Assembly: GCF_900105115.1 (NCBI RefSeq)
Contig: NZ_FNRV01000001.1
Coordinates: 1,980,001 to 2,044,000, forward strand
DNA from: Pseudomonas mohnii
GTDB lineage: Bacteria; Pseudomonadota; Gammaproteobacteria; Pseudomonadales; Pseudomonadaceae
Direction: 5' to 3'
Length of the DNA: 64,000 nucleotides
Shown: positions 48,592 through 57,512 of the stretch, one piece after another
Layout: every line of letters begins with the position of its first letter
Position numbering within the stretch: position 1 is the first letter of the stretch
Made by a program: the position numbers and the translations under genes
The notes under the pieces: generated by a model
What the model saw: only the letters and a program-made list of their open reading frames with translations
Told to the model about the DNA's origin: nothing
Database searches by the model: none

Positions 48592-50310
48592 TTATTCGTA
48601 GGCTGTGGCGCCAGCCAGGTGGCGGCCGGCGATATAGCCGAACGTGGCGGCTGGCCCCAGGTTGATACCGCCGGCTGGGTAGTGGCCGCCCATGATGCTG
48701 GCCATGTCGGATCCAGCTGAATAAAGACCCGCGATCGGCTGTCCTTCACCGTTGAGGACTTGCGCATGGGCATTGGTCTTGAGGCCCGCGAAGGTGCCGA
48801 AGCAGCCCACTTCGACCTTCACCGCATAGAATGGACCCTGCTCGATCGGCGCGACGCAAGGGTTGGGCTTGTGCTGTGCATCACCCTGTTTGCGATTGTA
48901 AGGAGTAGTACCGCGACCGAACTGCGGGTCTGCACCGTTGCGGGCGTGGCGGTTGTACTCGGCCAAGGTCTGGCTGAGGCCTATGGGGTCAATACCGCAC
49001 GCCGTCGCTAACGCCTCGATGGAGTGGCCGGTCTTCAGGTAGCCGGTGCGAATGAACGGCTCAACTGGCAATGGGAATGGCCGGGAAACACCCAGCCCGT
49101 AACGCCGCTGAAATGCGTGCGTGCAGATCAACCAGGAGGCGACCTCGGTGCCGGGCGCGGCCGCGACCATCGCTGCAACATAGTCGTAGTAACCATTGGC
49201 CTCATTGACGAAACGCTGGCCGTTGGCGAGGACGCCGATGATGCCTGGCTTGCCGCGTTCGATGATGTGCGGGAAGTGGCCGAAGCTACCGTCCTTGTAG
49301 GGCACTCGCGACACGGGAGCCCAGGCGGCAGGACAGGCCAGGTCATCGGCGACCTGACCGCCGACGCTCTCGCCCAGGCGCAAACCATCACCACTGACGC
49401 TCAGCGGCGGCAACGCCAGATGCTCATGGCCGGTTGGCGTGCGCGGGAATAGTGCCTTTCGTCGTTCGATGTCATTGGCAAAGCCACCCGCAGCCAGCAC
49501 CACGCCCTTGCGTGCACGAATGGCGATACGGCCCTTTGCGGTTTCGACCACGGCCCCGGCAACGCGGTCGTGCTCATGGATCAGCCCGGTGGCCGGCGCC
49601 GACTCCCATAGCTGGACGCCAAGGTCTTCGGCCGACTTGGCCAGGCGGGCGATCAGCGCGACGCCGTTGACCAGATACATGGCGCGCCCCTTGAGCGCCA
49701 GGTCGATCAAGTGTTTGCCGAAGCGTTTGGTCACGTGCATCAGCGAGCGCCAGGAGCGCGTAAGGGTGAGGAAAGCTGTCAGGTCACGGCCGGCCATGAT
49801 CGGCATGCCCATGAATGAAGTTTCGCGCATGGTCTTGCGCAGCCGCTTGAGCAGTTTGCCTGCCTCGTAGGCGTTGTAGGGCGCGGCGATCACCGATCGG
49901 CCGCCGGTGCCAGCGCCAGGTGTGTCACCGTGAATGTCGGCAATGGCGTTGCCGTCGGCGAATTGCAAAGCGGTATGGCGCTCGAAAAATGAGACCATGT
50001 TGGGCGCAGCTTCGAGAAAGGCATCGATCATCGCGGGATCGAAGTGTTCGCCCAATTCATGTTCGAGGTAGGTACGCGGTAGCCGGCGGTCTTCAATGAT
50101 CCCGGCACGCTGCGCCAGCGGATTGCAGGGCACCCACATCCAGCCACCGGACCAGGCGGTGGCACCGCCGAACACCTCGTCCTTCTCGACCACGATCACC
50201 CGCAGGCCATGCCAGGCGGCGGTCACGGCTGCGCTGAGCCCGGCCGCGCCGGAGCCAATGACCAGGACATCGCAGTCCACCGTGGCGTACAGGGAAGTGT
50301 CGGCATGCAT
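48592..50310 (-). CDS. FAD-binding dehydrogenase, KstD/fumarate-reductase-like (2)
   Basis: A 572-residue flavoprotein and a paralogue of the adjacent one. FAD motifs: CDVLVIGSGAAGLSAAVTAAWHG, VVEKDEVFGGATAWSGGWMW, GVVLAAGGFANDIERRKALF and GLYSAGSDMASIMGGHYPAGG. The last one includes the Tyr...Gly pair (YPAGG) also found in KstD-type enzymes, followed by NLGPAATFGYIAGRHLAG. It lies 44 bases after the TIM-barrel gene, so an operon is likely. Two such enzymes side by side suggest successive dehydrogenations of the same ring or two subunits. Confidence 0.82.
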   Translation of the reverse strand: MHADTSLYATVDCDVLVIGSGAAGLSAAVTAAWHGLRVIVVEKDEVFGGATAWSGGWMWVPCNPLAQRAGIIEDRRLPRTYLEHELGEHFDPAMIDAFLEAAPNMVSFFERHTALQFADGNAIADIHGDTPGAGTGGRSVIAAPYNAYEAGKLLKRLRKTMRETSFMGMPIMAGRDLTAFLTLTRSWRSLMHVTKRFGKHLIDLALKGRAMYLVNGVALIARLAKSAEDLGVQLWESAPATGLIHEHDRVAGAVVETAKGRIAIRARKGVVLAAGGFANDIERRKALFPRTPTGHEHLALPPLSVSGDGLRLGESVGGQVADDLACPAAWAPVSRVPYKDGSFGHFPHIIERGKPGIIGVLANGQRFVNEANGYYDYVAAMVAAAPGTEVASWLICTHAFQRRYGLGVSRPFPLPVEPFIRTGYLKTGHSIEALATACGIDPIGLSQTLAEYNRHARNGADPQFGRGTTPYNRKQGDAQHKPNPCVAPIEQGPFYAVKVEVGCFGTFAGLKTNAHAQVLNGEGQPIAGLYSAGSDMASIMGGHYPAGGINLGPAATFGYIAGRHLAGATAYE

Positions 50311-50354
50311 TCAGCAGTCTCCTAGTGTGGCGTGTTTAAACATACGTCGATGAT

Positions 50355-51164
50355 TTACAGCGGCTCGATGATTGCCTTGGCGGCGGCCAATGCCTGTCGG
50401 GCCCACGCCTCCACCCCCACTTGCGCAACCCTGCTGTCATGCGGGATTTCGACACTGACCGGAACCTCAGCCGGGAGGCTGCGCCAGATCCTCGCCAGAT
50501 CGATGTCACCTTCGCCAGGCAACAAGCGCTCGCAGCGAGCCGCGTGAATCAGCCCCTCACGGGTGTCCGGCCGCAGCGCCGGGCCATCGCATATTTGGGC
50601 GTAGTGCAGCCACTGCGCGGGGATTCGTTGCAGATCCTCGAAGCGGCTGTCGGAACGATCAAAGTGCAAGGCATCGACCAGAATGCCTGCGTTGGCTCGG
50701 TCGGCCTGTTCAACAATATGGAGTGCACTGGCCAGGTCGTTGACGGCCGTCCAGGGCATGAATTCCAGGTCTGCTGAAAGGCCGAAGGGCTGCATGGCGT
50801 CGCATAGCTGAGCGTAGTGCTCGATCAGCCGGCCTTGTTCCGGATCGTCGCCGGCCACCAGTACGGCCTTGGCCCCGAGCTGCGCACCGACCTCGAAAAA
50901 AGGCAGGTAACGTTGCACATCGAATTGCGCATCGAGGCGAATCAACTCCAGGTCGAATACCTTCACCCCGGTGTCGTTCATCCGCGCGAGCGTTTCACGC
51001 AGCATGGGTTTGTTATCCATCAATGAATAGGCCACAGCCCCTGGAGCCACCGGCAACAGGCGCACGCCAGCCTGGTCATAGCCGGTGCGGGCAGCCAGCT
51101 CGATCATTTCGGGAGGGCTGAAATCGAGAGCGGTCAGTTGGGCAATGGAATAGCTGGCGTGCAT
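50355..51164 (-). CDS. TIM-barrel sugar phosphate isomerase/epimerase family protein
   Basis: A 269-residue protein of the AP-endonuclease-2/xylose-isomerase TIM-barrel superfamily. Metal-ligand candidates are Glu in SADLEFMPW, Asp and His in GILVDALHFDRS, and Glu in PVSVEIPHD. Members include epimerases, inosose dehydratase and the AsbF/QuiC-type 3-dehydroshikimate dehydratases. Because a shikimate-dehydrogenase-like gene and an aromatic-acid transporter are in the same cluster, a dehydratase or isomerase of a shikimate-like ring acid is the best guess. GGAG seven bases before the ATG at 51164 decides the start. Confidence 0.75.
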   Translation of the reverse strand: MHASYSIAQLTALDFSPPEMIELAARTGYDQAGVRLLPVAPGAVAYSLMDNKPMLRETLARMNDTGVKVFDLELIRLDAQFDVQRYLPFFEVGAQLGAKAVLVAGDDPEQGRLIEHYAQLCDAMQPFGLSADLEFMPWTAVNDLASALHIVEQADRANAGILVDALHFDRSDSRFEDLQRIPAQWLHYAQICDGPALRPDTREGLIHAARCERLLPGEGDIDLARIWRSLPAEVPVSVEIPHDSRVAQVGVEAWARQALAAAKAIIEPL

Positions 51165-51202
51165 GGCATGTCTCCATAGAGGGGTTAAAAGCACACTGGG
51201 GT

Positions 51203-52546
51203 TTAGTTGACTGCAGTGGGAATCGCCGACGTTCTGCGCTTACGGCCTTTGATCCACAGCGCCATAACGCCAATCAAGGAGGGGATGGCGAGGAACAGGA
51301 AGACCTGGCTGAAATTCCACTGGGCGGCGAGCATGAGCGCGCCGATGCCGGCGCCGCTGATAGCGCCCAGGCGACCGATGCCGGTCGCCCAGCACACCCC
51401 GGTGGCACGGATCTGGGTTGGATAGAATGCGGCGGCCAGCGCGTAGCCACCGACGTTGACGCCATTGAGGAAGTAGCCCAGTAGCAGGATCAACGGGCAG
51501 AGGACCTGCATCGTCGGCTGCTGCAGTGCGATGAGCACCGCGCAGGCGCCACCGCAAAAGACCGTCAGCCCGACCACCTTATGGTGGTCCCAGCGGTCCA
51601 TCTTCATGCCAACAGTGAAGTTGCCCAGCATCCCGCCGATCTGCAGCAATGAGCCCAGCAGTGCCGCCTCTCCCATGCTCAGCCCGGCATCGCGGCTGAG
51701 CAGAGGTAGCCAGCTTGATAGCAGGTACATGGTCAGCAGACCCATGAACAGGGTGATCCAGATCATGCAGGTGCCAAGGCTATAGCCGGACGCGAACAGT
51801 GCGCTGACCTTGCCTGTCTCCTTGATCGACGCTTCGCTGCTATGGAATCGGGTCTGGGAGTCGGCCAGGCCAGGGACAACTTTGTTGATTGCCTTGATCA
51901 GACGCTCCTTCAAAGCGCTGTTCTGGGCCAGAAAGCGGATGGACTCCGGAAGGCTGAGCAGCAGCAGGAGGGCAAAGGCAATGGGTAGCACACCGCCGAC
52001 CACCAACACCGATCGCCAGCCAAACTGTTCAATCAGCCACTCACTCCCCAGGCCACCCATGGCCGCGCCAAAGGCGAAACCGCAGTAGATGAACGAGACC
52101 ATATGAGAGCGGTAACGCTTGGGTGCAAATTCGGAGACCAGGGTCGCGGTATTAGGCATTGATGCACCCAGACCGACCCCGGTCAGAAACCGCAGGACTG
52201 TCAGGCTGACAATCCCGGTAGACCAGGCTGAAGCCAGGCTCCAGAAACCGAAGAGCAGCACTGATCCGATGATCACTGGCCTGCGGCCAAAACGATCAGC
52301 CAATGGGCCCGCAGTCAATGAACCAAAAGCTAGTCCGAGCAGGCCGCTCATCATCACGGGTCCAAGGTCATGTCGCAGCACCCCCCAGTCATCGATCAGC
52401 GCGGGGGCGATGAATCCGATCGCCGTCGTATCGAAGCCATCAAAGACCAGCACCATGAAGCCCAAGAACAGCACCACCCATTGCCTGGCGCTCATCTTTC
52501 TAGAGTCCATGAAGGTGCTGACATCAAGGTTTAAAGAGTTCGACAT
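51203..52546 (-). CDS. MFS transporter, aromatic acid:H+ symporter (AAHS) family
   Basis: A 447-residue 12-helix major-facilitator protein. The AAHS motif LVFDGFDTTAIGFIAPAL in helix 1, then GLAFGSLTAGPLADRFGRRPVI between helices 2 and 3 and GLGASMPNTATLVSEFAPKRYR at helices 4-5, are the signatures of PcaK/BenK-like uptake proteins. It should import an aromatic or alicyclic carboxylate with a proton. The start at 52546 (MSNSLNLDVSTFMDS) has AGGAGT upstream. An IclR-type palindrome lies 107-123 bases before the start. First gene of a likely operon with the TIM-barrel protein and two flavoproteins. Confidence 0.9.
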   Translation of the reverse strand: MSNSLNLDVSTFMDSRKMSARQWVVLFLGFMVLVFDGFDTTAIGFIAPALIDDWGVLRHDLGPVMMSGLLGLAFGSLTAGPLADRFGRRPVIIGSVLLFGFWSLASAWSTGIVSLTVLRFLTGVGLGASMPNTATLVSEFAPKRYRSHMVSFIYCGFAFGAAMGGLGSEWLIEQFGWRSVLVVGGVLPIAFALLLLLSLPESIRFLAQNSALKERLIKAINKVVPGLADSQTRFHSSEASIKETGKVSALFASGYSLGTCMIWITLFMGLLTMYLLSSWLPLLSRDAGLSMGEAALLGSLLQIGGMLGNFTVGMKMDRWDHHKVVGLTVFCGGACAVLIALQQPTMQVLCPLILLLGYFLNGVNVGGYALAAAFYPTQIRATGVCWATGIGRLGAISGAGIGALMLAAQWNFSQVFLFLAIPSLIGVMALWIKGRKRRTSAIPTAVN

Positions 52547-52652
52547 AGATGACTCCTGCTTTTTGTTTTTATCAAAGCGCCTTCCCTTGCCATGGCATTT
52601 TTTCTGAGGGTGCCAAAGCAATTCGAGGACTGCGGTGATGACAATAACATTG

Positions 52653-52669
52653 TTGGAATATCATTCCAA
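52653..52669. promoter_or_regulatory. IclR-type operator before the transporter
   Basis: TTGGAATATCATTCCAA is a perfect 7-3-7 palindrome. A further half-site ATTCCAA follows at 52681-52687. The form agrees with the TGGAA...TTCCA operators of IclR-family proteins and recurs before the regulator and dehydrogenase genes of this cluster. Confidence 0.7.
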
Positions 52670-52800
52670 AAATAAAATGTATTCCAAGCGATTTTTGTTC
52701 GGCAGGGATCCTGCGCTATTCAAAAGCGCTCGATATCAAGGTTTCATCTGAGGAAGCGGCCAGGTCAGGACGACAGGCCGCGTTTGGTCGGGGGACCCGA

Positions 52801-53610
52801 TCAGTCGGTCTGCTCGCTGACTCGGGAGGTCATCATCGACAGCTTGGGAAGACTGTCCAGACTGATTGCGGTGATTTCTTCAGCAGCCTCCAGCAACGCC
52901 GCTTTGAGGGACTGCATACGCTCAGGGGTTAGGCGAACGCTTGGACCGGCAATACTGATAACGCCGATAACTTGTTGCTGCGAATCGCGGATTGCAGCAG
53001 CCATCGCCGCCGCGCCAATTTCAAAACTTTCGTCGACTGAGGCATAGCTTTGATCACGTGCGAGCTGCAGATGATTAAGCAGCTGTTCAATCGTGGTCGC
53101 CGCGTTGGGGCCATATTCACCGGGTTTGGACAGGCCTTGGCGGTAAACCAGCTCCAGTGCGCGTTCGTTACTCAGGCAGCTCAGCCAGGCAAGTCCCGAC
53201 GCCGTGCAACAGAGTTTGGCTTCGGCACCAGCATCAGGATCGTAGCGCAGCCCGGAGCGCGTGCCTTGTGCCTTGGAGATCCATACCAAATTATCGCCAT
53301 CTACAATGCTCAAGCGCACGAGTTCGCCGGACAGGCGGGCGAGGCGATCAAGTACCGGTTTGGCGAGGTCGACCATGTCGCTCTGGGACAGATGCTTTAG
53401 TGCAAGCGAGACCACCTTGAGGGCGAGAACATAATTGCCGTGCTGATGGTCTTGGCGCACAAAACCCTGTTCGACCAAGCAATTAAGCATGCGGTGAGTA
53501 GCGCTCGGCGGAATGTCCAAGGCTTCAGCTACTTGCTGAAGGGCTAGCCCGGTGCTTTTTCCGGCCAACAGCTCAATAGCGTGCAGGCCGCGTTCCAACG
53601 CATTACTCAT
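52801..53610 (-). CDS. IclR-family transcriptional regulator
   Basis: A 269-residue regulator with an N-terminal winged helix (ALERGLHAIELLAGKSTGLALQQVAEALDIPPSATHRMLNCL) and a C-terminal effector-binding IclR domain (ARLSGELVRLSIVDGDNLVWISKAQG, YASVDESFEIGAAAMAAAIRD, IGVISIAGPSVRLTPERM). It probably controls the transporter operon downstream, its own gene and the dehydrogenase gene upstream, as each has the same palindrome at its front. The effector should be the imported acid or a product. Confidence 0.92.
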   Translation of the reverse strand: MSNALERGLHAIELLAGKSTGLALQQVAEALDIPPSATHRMLNCLVEQGFVRQDHQHGNYVLALKVVSLALKHLSQSDMVDLAKPVLDRLARLSGELVRLSIVDGDNLVWISKAQGTRSGLRYDPDAGAEAKLCCTASGLAWLSCLSNERALELVYRQGLSKPGEYGPNAATTIEQLLNHLQLARDQSYASVDESFEIGAAAMAAAIRDSQQQVIGVISIAGPSVRLTPERMQSLKAALLEAAEEITAISLDSLPKLSMMTSRVSEQTD

Positions 53611-53656
53611 AGTTGTTCCTTAGCTTGTGAGAGATGAGCTCCCGACGAAAAATGTA

Positions 53657-53673
53657 TTGGAATACTATTCCAA
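53657..53673. promoter_or_regulatory. IclR-type operator before the regulator gene
   Basis: TTGGAATACTATTCCAA, a perfect 7-3-7 palindrome 47-63 bases before the IclR start, placed to allow autoregulation. Confidence 0.7.
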
Positions 53674-53841
53674 TCTTTGTGAGGCTGCAAACGAAGGGAC
53701 CGTTCAGTTTACAGCCCACCATTTATCGCGGGTGCTCATGACTCATTGCCAAAGAGAAGGCCTGGCTGTGTTGCTGTCAGCTCACCTGGCCGCGCAAAAA
53801 AGGATAATCACGCTAATCCTGGTGTCCCGGCAGTGAAGGAC

Positions 53842-54651
53842 TCAGATCCCGAAAAACTTCTTGTAGCAACCTAATTGCTCACTGAGCATGTAGCTTCCTG
53901 GATGCACAGGGTGGCCCGCAGCTTGCGCCACGCGTAGCAGGCGAGTCTCGACGGGTTGCATGATGATATCTGCCACCAGTGTTCCGGGAGACAGGTCGGC
54001 GAGATCAATAGGAAGTGGATCTTCATCCGAGAGCCCTAACGGCGTAGCGTTGATGACAACGTCAACCAACCTAAGGTGTTGCGGCTGAGCAACCTCGCAT
54101 CGCCCCGGCCAATGTTGATCCAGCCTGGCGAGCAGTGCTTGGGCTTTGACCGTATCCGGTTCTTGCAGATACAACCGGTCTATTCCTGCTTGCAGTAATG
54201 CTGCAGCTATCGAACTTCCCGCACCACCACCTCCGGCTATTACGACACGCTTCCCCGCCAGTTCGTACCCCTTGCGCTGCATGCCCAGGACAAAGCCTGT
54301 GCCATCGAAGTTATCAGCCTCCCACACTCCTTGTTCGTTGCGCCGCAATGCGTTGGTGCTGCCGGAGACCTGAACGGCGAGGCTCACCTTATCCGCGAAC
54401 TCACGAGCGGCAAACTTGTACGGGATGGTGATCAGCATTCCCGAAAAATTTTCCATCGCTTGTAGGCCGCGTATCACGGTAGCGAGCTGTTCAGGGCGCG
54501 CATGCACCGCAATCATCACCGCATCCACGCCTTCCTCGGTGAACACCTTATTCAGTAACTGTGGAGCCTTCACCTGTTTTACCGGATCACCTACAACCGC
54601 AAAAATTCGGGTATTGCCTGTAGGACTGGGTATCAACAACTCAGACATCAC
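53842..54651 (-). CDS. Shikimate-dehydrogenase-like oxidoreductase
   Basis: A 269-residue member of the AroE family. The N-terminal domain keeps the catalytic Lys in MLITIPYKF (near residue 75) and the catalytic Asp in NFDGTGFV, and GSTNALRR; the NADP/NAD domain has VVIAGGGGAGSSIAAALLQ. However the start GDPVKQVKAPQLLNKVF lacks the two serines of the usual S-x-S-P motif that hold the shikimate carboxylate. So this is a catabolic or special-purpose paralogue rather than the biosynthetic AroE, similar in kind to the RifI2/quinate-type branches. It is 190 bases upstream of the IclR gene with its own operator. Confidence 0.82.
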   Translation of the reverse strand: MMSELLIPSPTGNTRIFAVVGDPVKQVKAPQLLNKVFTEEGVDAVMIAVHARPEQLATVIRGLQAMENFSGMLITIPYKFAAREFADKVSLAVQVSGSTNALRRNEQGVWEADNFDGTGFVLGMQRKGYELAGKRVVIAGGGGAGSSIAAALLQAGIDRLYLQEPDTVKAQALLARLDQHWPGRCEVAQPQHLRLVDVVINATPLGLSDEDPLPIDLADLSPGTLVADIIMQPVETRLLRVAQAAGHPVHPGSYMLSEQLGCYKKFFGI

Positions 54652-55105
54652 GTTCTCCTAGGGTATTCCATGGCTTTGTCCGGCGTACTACCCGCCCGGG
54701 ATGAATACGATGCGGGCCCGGCTAATTGGCGTATGAGCATCACGTGTTGCGCACAGAGTCGGCGCTTGACGCAGTGCCAGGGTCGGCGTTACGAACCCAT
54801 CATAGCAATAATGGAAAGCCATTCCATTAAAATAACTGATTCCTTTTTGCTAGCACTAATGTAGGCCTACCCTGCCGTTTGGAAAAATAATCCATGATCG
54901 ATTGCTGGTTTTTCCCATGTCAGCTGAGTCACGAGCTACTCGGCTGCGTTGGTGTGTTGCCGCTGAGAATGAAGCCGAATCGAAAAATTCAGATTTCCTG
55001 AAAGTCCAGTTCAGCATTGGTGAAATCCCAAACAGGGAAAAGTCCTATACATCACCCTCGCGTTTCAGCAACTCATGAAAACCTTCGCAGGCTGCAGTGA
55101 TTTGA
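54652..55105. other. Intergenic region up to the IS element
   Basis: About 450 bases. The left part holds the promoter and operator of the shikimate-dehydrogenase-like gene; the right part up to the IS end shows no gene or recognised repeat. Confidence 0.45.
54811..54827. promoter_or_regulatory. IclR-type operator before the dehydrogenase gene
   Basis: ATGGAAAGCCATTCCAT matches the TTGGAAT-N3-ATTCCAA pattern at 11 of 14 arm positions, 160-176 bases before the start codon. Confidence 0.55.
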
Positions 55106-55113
55106 TGTAGTGG

Positions 55114-56266
<1,153 letters not shown>

Positions 56267-56331
56267 CAGACACCTCTATCTGGCGAGCATTCTCGCCTAA
56301 ATGGGTGTCCGGTTTCATTAGACCACTACAT

Positions 56332-56598
56332 ACTGATGCCTATCTGAAAATGCTGCGTCTTGAATTAAGCGGGCAAACGTTTAAGAAGTCAGTTGAAATA
56401 CAACTCCTGCCTGAGGGACCGTTGAGCAAGCGTAGCGCCTCATCGGTTGAGTACCGCATGCAGAACATTTCTGCGGTAATGCAGCAATTGGATTAACCGC
56501 GAATTACTGGCTATGCCATCGCCCTTATCGCAAGGGAGAAAAGATTGCTTTGAAGAATCTTTTGGAGCGTTTAGAAATCGAGTGCTGAAACCCGATAG
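56332..56598 (+). pseudogene. Fragment of a restriction-associated protein
   Basis: Directly after the IS the plus strand encodes YLKMLRLELSGQTFKK, then SASSVEYRMQNISAVMQQLD. I recall the pattern Y-x-x-M-L-x-x-E-L-x-G-Q-x-x-x-K...SVExxxxNISAVL from the N-terminal part of proteins near restriction systems (HNH endonucleases and DUF3883-type). An in-frame TAA at 56494-56496 and a later frameshift end the reading (PRITGYAIAL continues behind). The IS has removed or displaced the start. A broken piece of an older defence gene. Confidence 0.5.
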
Positions 56599-56600
56599 GC

Positions 56601-57080
56601 TCAGATTACTGTAAGCTGACCGCTGGGGACGAGCAGGTCGGAGAAATTGGGCCATGAGACGTATTTTTGGGTACAGTCCGGGATCGTTTCCAGAAGCCAG
56701 TTCATCCCCGCTTCCGGTCCGCAAATTCCGCACTCCCAGAGCTCGATCACTCGCCAGCCTGACCTGAGCAGTTCCTCTCGGTTCCTGATGTCACGCTTCA
56801 CGTTCTGATCGAATTTGGTCTGCCAAAAATCCTCGCGGGTCTTTGGGATCGTGGCGTATCTGCAGCCCGGATGCCTGTGCCAGAAGCAACCATGAACGAA
56901 GATGCAGACATGGTGACGAGGGAGTACGACATCGGGTTTGCCTGGAAGATTTCTCTGATGCAAGCGATACCTGAAGCCTTGTCGATGAAGCAGCTTCCTG
57001 ACCTTCATCTCTGGCAATGTATCGCTGCCGCGGATGCCCGCCATCATTCGAGACCTGACTTCTCTACTGACTATGTCCAT
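56601..57080 (-). CDS. vsr: Very short patch repair endonuclease Vsr
   Basis: A 159-residue Vsr nuclease. It nicks 5' of the T in T:G mismatches that arise when 5-methylcytosine deaminates, and so protects the sites of a linked cytosine methyltransferase. Motifs: SRMMAGIRGSDTLPEMKVRKLLH, FRYRLHQRNLPGKPDVVLPRHHVCIFVHGCFWHRHPGC (catalytic Asp in KPDVV, His in CFWHRH and the zinc-site Cys and His), then FWQTKFDQNVKRD and GWRVIELWECG. The start at 57080 (MDIVSREVRSRMM) matches family N-termini. Divergent from the methyltransferase operon. Confidence 0.94.
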   Translation of the reverse strand: MDIVSREVRSRMMAGIRGSDTLPEMKVRKLLHRQGFRYRLHQRNLPGKPDVVLPRHHVCIFVHGCFWHRHPGCRYATIPKTREDFWQTKFDQNVKRDIRNREELLRSGWRVIELWECGICGPEAGMNWLLETIPDCTQKYVSWPNFSDLLVPSGQLTVI

Positions 57081-57119
57081 GAACAACCCCCAGACGAGCT
57101 TGCCCTTGTCGCAGGATAC

Positions 57120-57386
57120 CCCCTTGGAAAAACTTTTCCGCTTCGCGAGCCAATTCAAGTCGTGGGTTTCTTCGCAGGTCCGGGAGGGCTCGGCGAAGGC
57201 TTTACCTCATCAGGCAATGGTAAGCGATTAGCTATCGTCGTTTAGGTCGAGATGGACTCCGTTGCCCGTAAAACCTTGAGGCTAAGGGCATTCTTTCGCC
57301 GGTTGAGGCTGGCTAATTATGAAGGCTCACGCAGTCTGCATAGGCGACACTTCGCGGCATTTTCATTACACTCTGACACGATGTAG
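57120..57386 (+). pseudogene. Relic of a second C5-cytosine methyltransferase
   Basis: In one frame the plus strand gives EPIQVVGFFAGPGGLGEGF (methyltransferase motif I, cofactor binding) and RLAIVV, a TAG stop at 57243-57245, and then VEMDSVARKTLRLRAFFRRL, which matches motif II and what follows in the FAGPGGLGEGF-type methyltransferases. The stop stands where a serine codon is expected (one base change from TCG). The reading ends at 57386 and no later motifs are found, so only about 85 codons remain. Confidence 0.7.
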
Positions 57387-57512
57387 CATTTGGCGCCCGG
57401 TTGACGATTCGTCAAGCCTGGCTGCGCCGCGTGGTATGCGCAGGCCTGAGCTGCCGTCCTTCTGCGCTCCGTGCAGGTGGTCTTGGTGCATGTTCCCTAT
57501 GAGAGATACCGG

